Below the pieces are notes generated by a model, which saw only the letters and a list, made by a program, of their open reading frames with translations, was not told the origin of the DNA and searched no databases. From Symbiobacterium sp. (GTDB lineage: Bacteria > Bacillota > Sulfobacillia > UBA995 > UBA9673), in the NCBI GenBank assembly GCA_020725405.1, contig DYFB01000024.1, positions 1 to 38,897 of the forward strand: DNA of 38,897 bases, given 5' to 3'. The first letter of the stretch is position 1, and every line of letters starts with the position of its first letter. Positions 1 to 7,684 of the stretch are shown here, piece after piece. Made by a program: the position numbers and the translations under genes.

Positions 1-1396
1 CACGGCCTTCGGCGGCCAGGCCCTGCTCGCCCGCCCGGGGGACGAGAGGCCCGTAGCTGACGGCGCTGAGAGCGAGACTCAGCCGGTCCGGAGGCAGTTC
101 GGCGAGGCGGTCGAGGACCTTCAGGGCGAGGTCCGTCGCCGGGCCGAGGTCGGCGAGGCGGACCCTCCACGAGGCGAGCTCGTCGAAGCTGGCCGGGGCG
201 ACGAGGACCTCGTTCCGGAGCCAGACCCGAGCTCCCACGCTTATCTCCCGCGCCAGTTCCACCGCCAGCCGGGTGTTGTCGTCACCGCGGTAGCGGGCCT
301 GGCGGAACACGGTCACGCAGGCGGCCGACACCCACGTCACCGGGGGCTGGCCGGCCTCGTGGGGAGGCGTGACGAGGATCATCGGCGGCCGGTGGTCCCG
401 GGAAGGAACGGCGAACTGCCACGGGTCGGGTCTCGGTACGAGCTCGCGGAGGAAGCCTGTCGCCCACGGGGACGGGTTGACGAGGACCGCCGTCCGCCCG
501 TGGGCGAACGAATCGAGGATTCCGGGGTTGTGGGTCGAGGGGTCAACCATCAGGGCTCCGGCTCTCTCTAGCGCGGTGAGCCAGGCGGCGGCGTCAGCCA
601 CCGCCGGTCCGGACCAAAAGTCGGCTGGCGGCGCGGGCGTCTCCCCGCTCAGGTGGGCGAGGAAGACGAGGTCGCGCAGGACGACGGCCGGGACCGGGGC
701 GGCCAGGGCGGGGGCGGCCTCCCAGCGGTTTTCGGCGTCGGAGAGGGCGGCAGCGGCCGCCGCGAACTCGTCCCGGGTCCAGCCTTCGGTCGCGACCCGG
801 GCCGGGTCGAGGCCGGCCTGCTCGAGCAGGTCCGCGTTGGCGAGCCAGGGCCAGAACATCATCCACCGGGGCCAGGCCCAGACGGTGCCGTGGACCTTGA
901 CGGCCTGCCAGGCCACGGGGTGGTAGCGGGCCCAGGTCTCGTAGTCGAGATAGAGCCCGATGGGCACCTGGAGGGCGGAACCGAGGGCTGGCGGACCGTA
1001 GGGCGAGCAGTAGACGTCAGGCGGATAGCCGGCGGTCAGAGCCTGGGCCATACGGGCTGGCCCTGTCGCGGGATCGAGGAGGACGAGGTCGACGGTCACG
1101 TTCGGATAGCGGGCCTCGAAGCGCCGGATGGCCGCCCGGGTGGCTTCATCGAAGGGCGCGCCTGAGGGCGACCGGAGGGGGAGGCGGTAGTCCCAGACGA
1201 CAAGATGGTAGCGCCTGGCGGGGTCGATGGGCGCTCTGGGGTCCACTCCTTCGGGGGGCGGCTTCCGCAGGCCGAGGCCGGCGAGGAGGTCGCCCGGCTC
1301 CAGGCCGAGCCAGAGCGCGGCCGTCAGGGAGGCCGCGGCCGCAAAGACCAGCCCGAAGAGGAGGATAGCGACGAGACGGGTCGCCGGTCTCGGCAC
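1..1396 (-). CDS. Extracellular solute-binding protein, family 1 (3'-truncated by window edge)
   Basis: Binding subunit of an ABC importer, probably for a sugar or related solute. The frame reads from a GTG at 1396 without a stop to the window edge, giving at least 465 residues. A GGGAGAG ribosome binding site lies about 6 nt upstream. An in-frame hydrophobic segment at residues 6-30 has no lipobox cysteine, so it looks like an uncleaved membrane anchor rather than a lipoprotein signal. The body has the usual family-1 pattern: a strand-rich start (YHLVVWDYRLP), a segment like FEARYPNVTVDLV, a Trp/Pro-rich middle and a VLVNPSPW strand. The codon frame matches exactly at both ends checked (1396 and 58). 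Any permease genes would lie left of the window. The fold is fairly sure; the substrate is unknown. Confidence 0.8.
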   Translation of the reverse strand, partial: MPRPATRLVAILLFGLVFAAAASLTAALWLGLEPGDLLAGLGLRKPPPEGVDPRAPIDPARRYHLVVWDYRLPLRSPSGAPFDEATRAAIRRFEARYPNVTVDLVLLDPATGPARMAQALTAGYPPDVYCSPYGPPALGSALQVPIGLYLDYETWARYHPVAWQAVKVHGTVWAWPRWMMFWPWLANADLLEQAGLDPARVATEGWTRDEFAAAAAALSDAENRWEAAPALAAPVPAVVLRDLVFLAHLSGETPAPPADFWSGPAVADAAAWLTALERAGALMVDPSTHNPGILDSFAHGRTAVLVNPSPWATGFLRELVPRPDPWQFAVPSRDHRPPMILVTPPHEAGQPPVTWVSAACVTVFRQARYRGDDNTRLAVELAREISVGARVWLRNEVLVAPASFDELASWRVRLADLGPATDLALKVLDRLAELPPDRLSLALSAVSYGPLVPRAGEQGLAAEGR

Positions 1397-1476
1397 GTCA
1401 TCTCTCCCTCCCCGGTGGGGTCCTCCGCGCTGCCTGCCGCCCCGCCCACCGCTGAGAGGCGGAAGGTGCCGCCGCT

Positions 1477-2535
1477 CTAGCGGTCGAGGTCGAGCAGGCA
1501 GAGAACGTCGGTGTCGACGACGCCGTCAACATTAAGCCCGTAGAAGGCCTCGAGGTTGCGGACGGCCGCGTCCGTCGCCTCACCGAAACGGCCGTCGGCC
1601 TCACCCGGGTCGAAACCCAGCCGCTGCATCTGCCACTGCAGGAAGACCACGGCCAACCCGCCCCAGCCGTCCTGCACGAGCGGAGGAACGGAGGCCAGCC
1701 AGTGCGGCGAAACGATGTGGACGGGCGTGCCAATGGGGACCCACTCGTAGAGCTCCTCCACGTGGTAGTTGAACATCCGGATGCATCCGCCGCTGGCGGC
1801 CGAGCCGATCGACCCGGGATTGTTCGTCCCGTGGACCCCGTAGGAACCCCACCAGATGCTGAGGCCCATCCATCTCGAACCGAACTGCGGGCCGAGGTGG
1901 ACGCCCTTGTTCCGGATGCGCCACTGCCCCGGCTGGCTCGGCGTCCACGGGGTCCCCACGGCCACCGGGTAGCTCTTGAAGGGGTAGCCGTCGGCGTAGA
2001 GAGTCAGACGGCGTTCCTCGATGTTGATGACGATGAGGAGCTCCCCCTCCGGGTGCTCCGTGGAGGTGGCCGAGAGGACGCCCGCTCCGGGGTGAGCCCG
2101 GTGCCATTCGATGGCCAGGGCCCGCCAGAAGGCAGGGTCCACCCGGGCGACGGGGGTGAGCCCGTGTCGGGCCCGCAAAGCGGCGACGGCCTCTCCGATC
2201 GCGGGAAGAAAGACTCCGTCGACCGGGCCCCCGTAGAGGCCGAGCTGGCGGAGGGCCGCCTGGAGCTCGGCCACGTCGCCCCCGCGCAAGGGCGGGTCGC
2301 GGAGAACCAGGACGCGCCCGGGGTGGCAGGTGGGGCTCTCGACGCCGAGCGCGGTCGGGAGGGGGCCCGGAAAGAAACCGGACCAGGCCTGAAAGGCGAG
2401 GAGGCCGACCGAGAGAAGGCCGAGGACGAGGAAGAGCGGTCCTTCCAGGGCCCGGGCGGCGGCCCGCCGCCGGGGACGGGCCCGCTTGGCCCGGCGTGCC
2501 TCGGACCCGGTCCGGTCCCGCCCGTTACCGCCCAT
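1477..2535 (-). CDS. L,D-transpeptidase (YkuD) flanked by two peptidoglycan-binding domains
   Basis: A 352-residue membrane-anchored enzyme expected to cross-link or remodel peptidoglycan outside the membrane. Order of parts: a very basic N-terminus (residues 1-30), one membrane segment (about 33-51), a PG_binding_1-like repeat (about 86-128), a YkuD catalytic domain (about 165-276) with His235 in VHGTNNP and catalytic Cys251 in SGGCIRM, then a second PG_binding_1-like repeat (about 292-345). The catalytic His-Gly and S-x-G-C-I-R motifs are intact. Most YkuD proteins carry one binding repeat or LysM on one side only, so the sandwich arrangement is notable. The ATG at 2535 is preceded by GGGGAGG at a rather long spacing. 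The product could act on vegetative wall or spore cortex; the sequence alone does not decide. Confidence 0.92.
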   Translation of the reverse strand: MGGNGRDRTGSEARRAKRARPRRRAAARALEGPLFLVLGLLSVGLLAFQAWSGFFPGPLPTALGVESPTCHPGRVLVLRDPPLRGGDVAELQAALRQLGLYGGPVDGVFLPAIGEAVAALRARHGLTPVARVDPAFWRALAIEWHRAHPGAGVLSATSTEHPEGELLIVINIEERRLTLYADGYPFKSYPVAVGTPWTPSQPGQWRIRNKGVHLGPQFGSRWMGLSIWWGSYGVHGTNNPGSIGSAASGGCIRMFNYHVEELYEWVPIGTPVHIVSPHWLASVPPLVQDGWGGLAVVFLQWQMQRLGFDPGEADGRFGEATDAAVRNLEAFYGLNVDGVVDTDVLCLLDLDR

Positions 2536-2815
2536 CCGGCGCCCCGCCTCCCCGGGAATCGGCCCTGCGCGCGCGTCGGCCGCGGGAACACCTTATGCCG
2601 GGAGCCGGAGGGGCAGACCGGACGAGGCGCGGTCGGCGGGACTCCGCGGTCCGGAGGGCCTATCTCCTCCAGAAGGCGGAGGCGGTCGGCAAGGGTGCGC
2701 GGGCTGATGCCGCGTGTCTTTGCGAGCGTATGCCACACTTTTCTTGGGTCGATTGGACGGGGAGCCGCGGGCCGTAGCAGGATAGGCCGCGCGGAGCCCC
2801 GAAAATGCCCGCGTC
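2536..2815. other. Divergent intergenic region
   Basis: This 280 bp lies between the divergent transpeptidase and MFS genes. Short frames here are Arg/Pro-rich shadows of GC-rich DNA. On the minus strand, CATACGCT at 2724-2731 resembles the -10 element of mother-cell sigma factors (sigma-E/K). No convincing -35 was found, so it is not called as a promoter. No other clear structure was seen. Confidence 0.4.
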
Positions 2816-4333
2816 ATGGAAGCCGTCCCTCCCCAGACCGAGCGGAACATCAGCTACAACGTCAGGCACGGAGTCGTCTCCGTTCTTGCCGCGAACCTCG
2901 TCGCTCCCTTTCTCGGTATCTTCGCCCTGCGCCTCGGGGCGTCGAACTTCCAGATAGCCCTTCTCTCCTCGGCGCCGGCCATCGTCTCCCTCCTGGTGAT
3001 GATTCCCGGGGCCGTCTACGTGGACCGGTTCCACCGCAAGAAGCGGGTCACGACGATGTTCATGCTGGCGAACCGGGTCTTCTACCTGATCCTCGCCGCC
3101 GTCCCGTTCCTTGACCCCGACCGCCGGGCCGCTGCTCTCGTCATCGCCGTGGCCCTGATGAACCTCCCCGGCGCCATCGGCAACGTAGCCTGGCAGTCCT
3201 TCATCTCGCGGGTCATCCCGCCGACACGGCGGGCCCAGGCTTTCGCCCGCCGCAACCGGGCGATGAACATCGTGGGGACCGTGGCCGTCGTCATTGCCGG
3301 CCGCGCCCTGGACATCATGAGCTTCCCCGTGAGCTATCAGGTGGTGTTCTGCCTGGGGTTCCTTATCGCCCTCGGGGAGATATACATCTTCCAGAGAATA
3401 GATGAGCCGGACGCCGGCCTCGAGCTATGCCCCGAGAGCGCGGACGGGAGCCGAGGGGCTGCGGCGGCCAGGCCGGTCGTGGGCCCGGCCGCGGCGGCGG
3501 GGACGGACCGGGGGGAGGGCCCGGCCGCGGCGGCGGGGACGGACCGGGGGGAGGGCCCGGCCGCGGCGGCGGGGACGGCCCGGGGGGAGGGCCCGGCCGT
3601 CTCTTCGGGGTGTGCGGGCCAGGGGGCCCGGTTGGGATGGGGGTCGTCGCGAAACGGCCGGGGCGAGCTACGCCGTCGTCTCATCCAGTTCCGGGGCTCC
3701 TTCCGCGAAGCGGTGGCCGACATCTTCGCCCACCCCCGCTTCATCCGGTTCACGCTGGCCTCCATGGTCTTCCACTTCATGTGGCAGACGGCCTGGCCGC
3801 TCTTCACGCTCTACCAGGTCAAGGTTCTCGGGGCCAACAACCTCTGGATCAGCCTGCTCACTCTGAGCAACACGGGCGGGGCCATCATCGGCTACGGCTT
3901 CTGGGCCTCCTTCGCCGACCGCCGCGGCCACCTGCGCTCCCTAGTCGTCTCGACCCTGGGCATCTTCATGGTCCCGCTCTACTACGCTTTCTCCCACAGC
4001 CTGACGACGATAACCGTCCTCAACTTCGCCACGGGAGCCGTCTTCGCCGGGGTCAACCTGTCCCTCTTCAACGTCCTTCTCGAGCACACCCCGGAGGAGC
4101 ACAAGACCACCTACATCGCCTACTACCACACGGCCATAACGCTCACCACGGTCTTCGCCCCGGTCTGCGGCGTCGCCCTCCTCGGCCTGCTCGGCTTCTT
4201 CTGGGCCTTCATCGCCTGCGCCGTCGGGCGGATTGTCGGCAGTATGGCCTTCTACCTGGTCCTCCGCTCCGAAGAGCGGGAGGTCGGCGCACAGCCGCCC
4301 GCGGCGGAGGCCTCCGGGGATCTTCCCGCCTAG
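2816..4333 (+). CDS. MFS transporter with a repeat-expanded central loop
   Basis: A 505-residue major facilitator family membrane protein; substrate unknown. Hydrophobic helices are seen in two halves, residues about 18-205 and 300-485, with an MFS-type loop after helix 2 (VDRFHRKKR). The loop joining the halves (about 206-285) is unusually long and made of Gly/Ala/Asp/Arg repeats. Three copies of a 12-residue unit (GPAAAAGTDRGE) lie at about 223-258, encoded by a 36 bp tandem repeat. The ATG at 2816 is chosen because the conserved N-terminal helix follows directly; no strong ribosome binding site is seen. The C-terminal half contains FNVLLEHTPEEHKTTYIAYYH, a pattern seen in uncharacterised bacterial MFS proteins. 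Role unknown, family confident. Confidence 0.88.
   Translation: MEAVPPQTERNISYNVRHGVVSVLAANLVAPFLGIFALRLGASNFQIALLSSAPAIVSLLVMIPGAVYVDRFHRKKRVTTMFMLANRVFYLILAAVPFLDPDRRAAALVIAVALMNLPGAIGNVAWQSFISRVIPPTRRAQAFARRNRAMNIVGTVAVVIAGRALDIMSFPVSYQVVFCLGFLIALGEIYIFQRIDEPDAGLELCPESADGSRGAAAARPVVGPAAAAGTDRGEGPAAAAGTDRGEGPAAAAGTARGEGPAVSSGCAGQGARLGWGSSRNGRGELRRRLIQFRGSFREAVADIFAHPRFIRFTLASMVFHFMWQTAWPLFTLYQVKVLGANNLWISLLTLSNTGGAIIGYGFWASFADRRGHLRSLVVSTLGIFMVPLYYAFSHSLTTITVLNFATGAVFAGVNLSLFNVLLEHTPEEHKTTYIAYYHTAITLTTVFAPVCGVALLGLLGFFWAFIACAVGRIVGSMAFYLVLRSEEREVGAQPPAAEASGDLPA
3482..3601 (+). repeat. 36 bp in-frame tandem repeat, 3.3 copies
   Basis: Units start at 3482, 3518 and 3554, with a partial copy from 3590. 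Units 1 and 2 are identical; unit 3 differs at one base. The repeat encodes the 12-residue Ala/Gly-rich unit in the cytoplasmic loop of the MFS protein, so changes in copy number would keep the frame. Confidence 0.95.
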
Positions 4334-4427
4334 CTCTTTTCTTGCTTCGACGGCTCCGTCTCGACACCCACATAGCCCCTCCCAGCCTCGGCAAGACTAG
4401 CCCCCAGCGGCGGGAGGTGAGACGGCT

Positions 4428-4715
4428 TTGGCCGTCAAGATAACCGAGGACTGCGTCTACTGCGGCGCCTGCGAACCGACCTGCCCCAACGACGCGATCA
4501 GTCCCGGGGACGACTACTACGTCGTTGACCCCGACCGCTGCACGGAATGCTTCGGGTTCTACACCGAGCAGCAGTGCACGGGCGTTTGCCCTACCGACGC
4601 CATCGTTCCGGACCCCGAGCACGAGGACAGCAAGGAGGACCTCCTCGCCCGCTACCGGGCTCTCCACCCGGATAGGCCGCCCGAGGAGGTCGACGCCTGG
4701 AACCCGCCCGATTGA
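4428..4715 (+). CDS. 2[4Fe-4S] ferredoxin, YfhL/Alvin type
   Basis: A 95-residue soluble electron carrier. The first cluster motif is CVYCGACEPTCP. The second is CTECFGFYTEQQCTGVCP, which carries the extra residues between its second and third cysteines typical of YfhL/Allochromatium-type low-potential ferredoxins. A C-terminal acidic helix (about 66-95) follows. The start is TTG at 4428, with GGGAGGTGAG about 8 nt upstream. A short GC hairpin (4716-4732) follows the stop. No partner oxidoreductase is adjacent, so the physiological partner is unknown. Confidence 0.93.
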   Translation: MAVKITEDCVYCGACEPTCPNDAISPGDDYYVVDPDRCTECFGFYTEQQCTGVCPTDAIVPDPEHEDSKEDLLARYRALHPDRPPEEVDAWNPPD

Positions 4716-4729
4716 GGCCCGTTTCGCGG

Positions 4730-4784
4730 GCCCGGTCTTGGCCGTCCCACCACATCGCCAGCCCGGTCCCAGCCGTCCCACCAC
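4730..4784. repeat. 31 bp-period direct repeat between genes
   Basis: Two 24-base copies, at 4730-4753 and 4761-4784, differ at three clustered positions. They lie in the 220 bp between the ferredoxin and hydrolase genes. Function unknown; they resemble the other short GC-rich repeats of this window. Confidence 0.75.
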
Positions 4785-4936
4785 GCCTCGCCGAGCCCAA
4801 CCGGGCGGAGGCACACGCCGGCCGACCTCAAGCCTGTTGCAGGCCAATCCCCGCCCCCGGCGAAAGCTTCCAGCGACGGTCTGGACCCCGCACCGCGCGG
4901 GCCGGGCCGACGACCGACATCAGGGGGTTTCCGAAC

Positions 4937-5815
4937 ATGAGCGAGGCTAAGGTACTTGAGGGACAGGAGGTCCGAACGGAGACCGGGCGGCTGCCGGGCC
5001 CCGGCGGGACGGAGCTCTTCTGGCGCGAGTGGGCCCCGGTGGGCGGACCTCAGACGGGCGTGGTTCTTGTCTTCGTCCACGGCGCCGGGGAGCACTCGGG
5101 GCGGTACGACGACTTCGGGCGGTTCTTCGCTTCGCGCGGCTATCCCGTTCTGGCCCTGGACCTCCCGGGGCTCGGGCGCTCCGGAGGGCCGCGCGGCCAC
5201 ATCGACCGGTTCGCGGACTACATCGAGAGCGTCCTGGCCGCCCGGGAACAAGCTCTGACCAAGCATCCCGATCGTCGCCCGGTCATCGTCGGGCACAGCA
5301 TGGGTGGGCTTATCGCCCTCTCCGTTGTGGAGGAGCACCCCCGAGCCTTCGAGGCCGCGGTGGTTTCGTCGCCCTGCCTGGCCCTGGCTGTGAAGGTGCC
5401 GGGCTGGAAGACGGCTCTGGCCAAGGTCATCGGTCGGCTCATCCCCAGGTTGACAATGGGGAACGAGATCGACCCGGCCACCCTTGCCCGGAACCCGGAG
5501 GTCGGCCGGAGGTACGCGGCCGACCCCGATGTCTGCCGAGTGGCCAGCGCCGGCTGGTACCTCGAACTCGTCGGGGCCATGGACCGCACCAGGGCGAGGG
5601 CCGGGCTCATCGAGGTGCCTGTGCTCATCCTGCAGGGGACCGAGGACAGGCTGGTCGACCCGGAGGCGGTCCGGGCCTTTGCCGACAGCCTGGGGGACAT
5701 CGGGAAGGAGTTCCGTGCCTACGCCGGACTCTACCACGAACTCTTCCAGGAGGACCAGCGCTGGGACATCTTCGCCGCGGTTCTCGCCTGGCTCGAAGCT
5801 TCCGGTCTAAAATGA
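4937..5815 (+). CDS. Alpha/beta hydrolase, monoacylglycerol lipase / S33-like
   Basis: A 292-residue cytoplasmic serine hydrolase of the Hydrolase_4 (lysophospholipase / monoglyceride lipase) type. Visible parts: oxyanion strand motif VFVHGAGEHSGRY, nucleophile elbow GHSMGG with Ser121, acid residue Asp237 in GTEDRLVD, and His267 in YHELFQE. The catalytic triad is complete. The open frame extends upstream to 4712, but that extension is Arg/Pro-rich. The ATG at 4937 with AGGGGG about 10 nt upstream begins the conserved protein. A role in acylglycerol or ester turnover is the family expectation; the substrate is not shown. Confidence 0.9.
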   Translation: MSEAKVLEGQEVRTETGRLPGPGGTELFWREWAPVGGPQTGVVLVFVHGAGEHSGRYDDFGRFFASRGYPVLALDLPGLGRSGGPRGHIDRFADYIESVLAAREQALTKHPDRRPVIVGHSMGGLIALSVVEEHPRAFEAAVVSSPCLALAVKVPGWKTALAKVIGRLIPRLTMGNEIDPATLARNPEVGRRYAADPDVCRVASAGWYLELVGAMDRTRARAGLIEVPVLILQGTEDRLVDPEAVRAFADSLGDIGKEFRAYAGLYHELFQEDQRWDIFAAVLAWLEASGLK

Positions 5816-5858
5816 CCAACGGTGTGTAAAGAGTCCTACAGAAGCACCGGTAAAGGAA

Positions 5859-5867
5859 TGCTATAAT
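5859..5867 (+). promoter_or_regulatory. Extended -10 promoter
   Basis: TGCTATAAT is a perfect extended -10 element (TG-n-TATAAT). No good -35 is present, as is allowed for extended -10 promoters. It lies 60 bp upstream of the small membrane peptide gene at 5928, in a locally AT-richer patch. Confidence 0.7.
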
Positions 5868-5927
5868 CCCTCGCGGACACCGGCCCGGCGACTCATCACT
5901 GGCTGGACAGCGAGGGAGGGTGTATAG

Positions 5928-6029
5928 GTGAAGATCCTTCTCATCTGCGGCATTCTTCTCGCAGCTATCCTACTCCTTGTTTTCATCTGGCCGACCAGGC
6001 CGGAGCAGGATGAGCCTGTGAAGAAGTAG
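5928..6029 (+). CDS. 33-residue single-span membrane peptide
   Basis: A short gene with its own signals. The start is GTG at 5928, with GAGGGAGGG ending about 7 nt upstream. The product has one hydrophobic helix (residues 2-21) followed by a polar, charged tail (PTRPEQDEPVKK). An extended -10 promoter lies 60 bp upstream and a GC hairpin with a T-run begins 22 bp downstream, so it appears to be a self-contained transcription unit. I do not recognise a family. It could be a small membrane regulator or stress peptide; no function is assigned. Confidence 0.65.
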   Translation: MKILLICGILLAAILLLVFIWPTRPEQDEPVKK

Positions 6030-6051
6030 GTCTTACGAGGACATGGTAGGG

Positions 6052-6091
6052 GCGGGGCCCACGGCTGACACGGCCGGGGGCCCCCGCTTTT
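6052..6091 (+). terminator. Intrinsic terminator after the small peptide gene
   Basis: GCGGGGCCC (6052-6060) pairs with GGGCCCCCGC (6078-6087) with one bulged base, followed by TTTT. It sits between the convergent small peptide and CPBP genes. Confidence 0.65.
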
Positions 6092-6110
6092 GGTGCGTCC
6101 GGCCGGGCCC

Positions 6111-6713
6111 CTACCGGATTCTCCCATGGTCCGGGCGGATGGGCCCCCAGCCCCCCGAGGTCTTGATCTTCACGCTGACGATGACGTTGTAGCCTGCGTG
6201 GACGACCATCGGGGCGAGAAGGGCCGAGGTCCACTGGTAGACCGCCCCCAGGATGAGACCGAGGAAGAAGGCTGTGAGCCCGTAGCCCCAGAGCTCCTTC
6301 CGGAACCCCCAGTGCAGGAAGGCGAAGAGGGCGGCGGCGGGGACAAGACCGATGACCTCCTGGAGGACTCCCCGGAAGAAAAGCTCCTCGGCCAGGCCCG
6401 CCGCCAGGCTCAAGACGACGAGGGCTCCCAGGCTGAGCGGGCTGAAGAGCAGATCGATGATGGGGTCAACCGATTCACGGTAGACCCGCCAGTGCGCCCT
6501 GGCGGCCAGGACGACCGCGGCCGAGCCCGCAGCGCCGGCCAGCCCGAGTAGGAGGTGGCCAGTCAGGCCGGAGCCCAGAAGCGGCTGCACCCCCGGCCCA
6601 GGAAGGATGCGGGCGAAGACGTCGCCTCCGGCGACCAGGCGCCCGAGAAGCCAGGCCAGAACGAGGAGGAAGCCCTCGGTCGCCACCGCGTAGGCGAGAA
6701 GGCGCCGGCTCAT
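6111..6713 (-). CDS. CPBP-family intramembrane metalloprotease
   Basis: A 200-residue multi-span membrane protein of the CPBP (Abi / CAAX-protease-like) family. The three family motifs are present: EELFFRG with Glu109, Glu110 and Arg114; FAFLHW with His134; and HAGYN with His172 and Asn176. About six hydrophobic helices are visible. Members cleave prenylated or other membrane peptides, or act in signalling and bacteriocin immunity; the target here is unknown. The ATG overlaps the stop of the upstream membrane protein gene by 4 bp (ATGA), so the two are very likely co-translated. Confidence 0.9.
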   Translation of the reverse strand: MSRRLLAYAVATEGFLLVLAWLLGRLVAGGDVFARILPGPGVQPLLGSGLTGHLLLGLAGAAGSAAVVLAARAHWRVYRESVDPIIDLLFSPLSLGALVVLSLAAGLAEELFFRGVLQEVIGLVPAAALFAFLHWGFRKELWGYGLTAFFLGLILGAVYQWTSALLAPMVVHAGYNVIVSVKIKTSGGWGPIRPDHGRIR

Positions 6714-7462
6714 CCTTCGGCCTGGACGAGTTCCTGGGCCGCCCTGGCCAGGGCGACGACGAGCGCCAGGCGCCGGCCGACGAGGTCGGGGCTTGACACC
6801 TTGCCTTCCTCGTGGAGGAAGACTCCGTAGCGGTTGACCTCGATGCCCCGGAAGCCGATGTCGCCGGCCTCGAGGAGCAGGGTCCGCATCGCCGGGGACA
6901 GGACCGTCTGGGCTTCCTCCACCCGGAGGGCGACGACCAGGAAGCGGCTGTCGAAGCTCTCGTCGCCCAGGGCGACCTGCCGTCCCTTAGGGACCTTCTT
7001 CAGGCGGGTCCGGTCGTAGATGGCGAACCCGGTCATCTTGACCTTGTGGTAGGCGGCTATCCGGGTGCTGTCGGGGGCCGCCGCGTCGAAGTCGAGGCCG
7101 AGCGGGACCCTGACGGTCACGGGCAGGCCCTCGTACTCGCCGACCAGGGCCGGCAGACGCCCGTCGATCTTCCAGCGGAAGACGTCGGGGTCGGCCGTGC
7201 GGCGCATGTGCGAGAGCCAGGTAGAGCGCTCCTCGTCGCCCTTGGCGACCAGGAGGTCGAGCCCGAGCCGGGCTCCGGCCTCCCGCAGGACGGCCGTATG
7301 CCGGGCGTGGACGACACGGGCGACGATGAAGTAGCTGAGGCAGCCCGCGGCGAGAACGGCTAGGGCCACGCGGCTCTTCTGGGCGGCGAAGGCGAAGGAC
7401 AGGACGATTCCGATGACGGTCAGAACGACGACGACGATCATCATCTTCCTTTGAAGCGTCAT
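6710..7462 (-). CDS. Unknown membrane protein with two N-terminal helices
   Basis: A 250-residue protein I do not assign to a family. Residues about 8-26 and 32-50 are hydrophobic helices. The remaining ~200 residues are soluble and probably cytoplasmic, starting with a His/Arg-rich segment and rich in strands (VTVRVPLGLDF, SRFLVVALRVEEAQ). An ATG at 7477 is also open, but the ATG at 7462 has GGAGGT about 6 nt upstream and is preferred. Its stop overlaps the start of the CPBP protease gene by 4 bp, suggesting the two work together. One possibility, not shown, is that it is a substrate or partner of that protease. Confidence 0.75.
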   Translation of the reverse strand: MTLQRKMMIVVVVLTVIGIVLSFAFAAQKSRVALAVLAAGCLSYFIVARVVHARHTAVLREAGARLGLDLLVAKGDEERSTWLSHMRRTADPDVFRWKIDGRLPALVGEYEGLPVTVRVPLGLDFDAAAPDSTRIAAYHKVKMTGFAIYDRTRLKKVPKGRQVALGDESFDSRFLVVALRVEEAQTVLSPAMRTLLLEAGDIGFRGIEVNRYGVFLHEEGKVSSPDLVGRRLALVVALARAAQELVQAEG

Positions 7463-7684
7463 GACCGTTACCTCCATCCCCTTTTCCGGTCGCTTGCTTT
7501 CCGGACGGCCCGGTCCGCGGGGCGGCCGGCGTCATGCGGGGCGCCGCCCGCTCCGGCTGCGGGCCGCATTTACTTTCAACCTTCCGCGTTCCGGTCCTCT
7601 CTCCGCTCCCCACAGAAACCTTCGAGCCCCGAAACCTTCTCGAGGTAATCTACGTCTCACCGCGCGAAGGGTGGTTCAGGGTCC

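Noticed and set aside
2593-2850. 85-residue minus-strand frame upstream of the transpeptidase
   Set aside because: Arg/Pro/Ser-rich composition, no ribosome binding site, and it runs into the start of the MFS gene on the other strand.
1702-3114. 470-residue plus-strand frame over the transpeptidase gene
   Set aside because: Low-complexity composition, no motif, antisense to an intact catalytic gene, and it crosses the divergent intergenic region.
4652-5737. 361-residue minus-strand frame over the alpha/beta hydrolase
   Set aside because: Antisense to a gene with a full catalytic triad; no recognisable domain or ribosome binding site.
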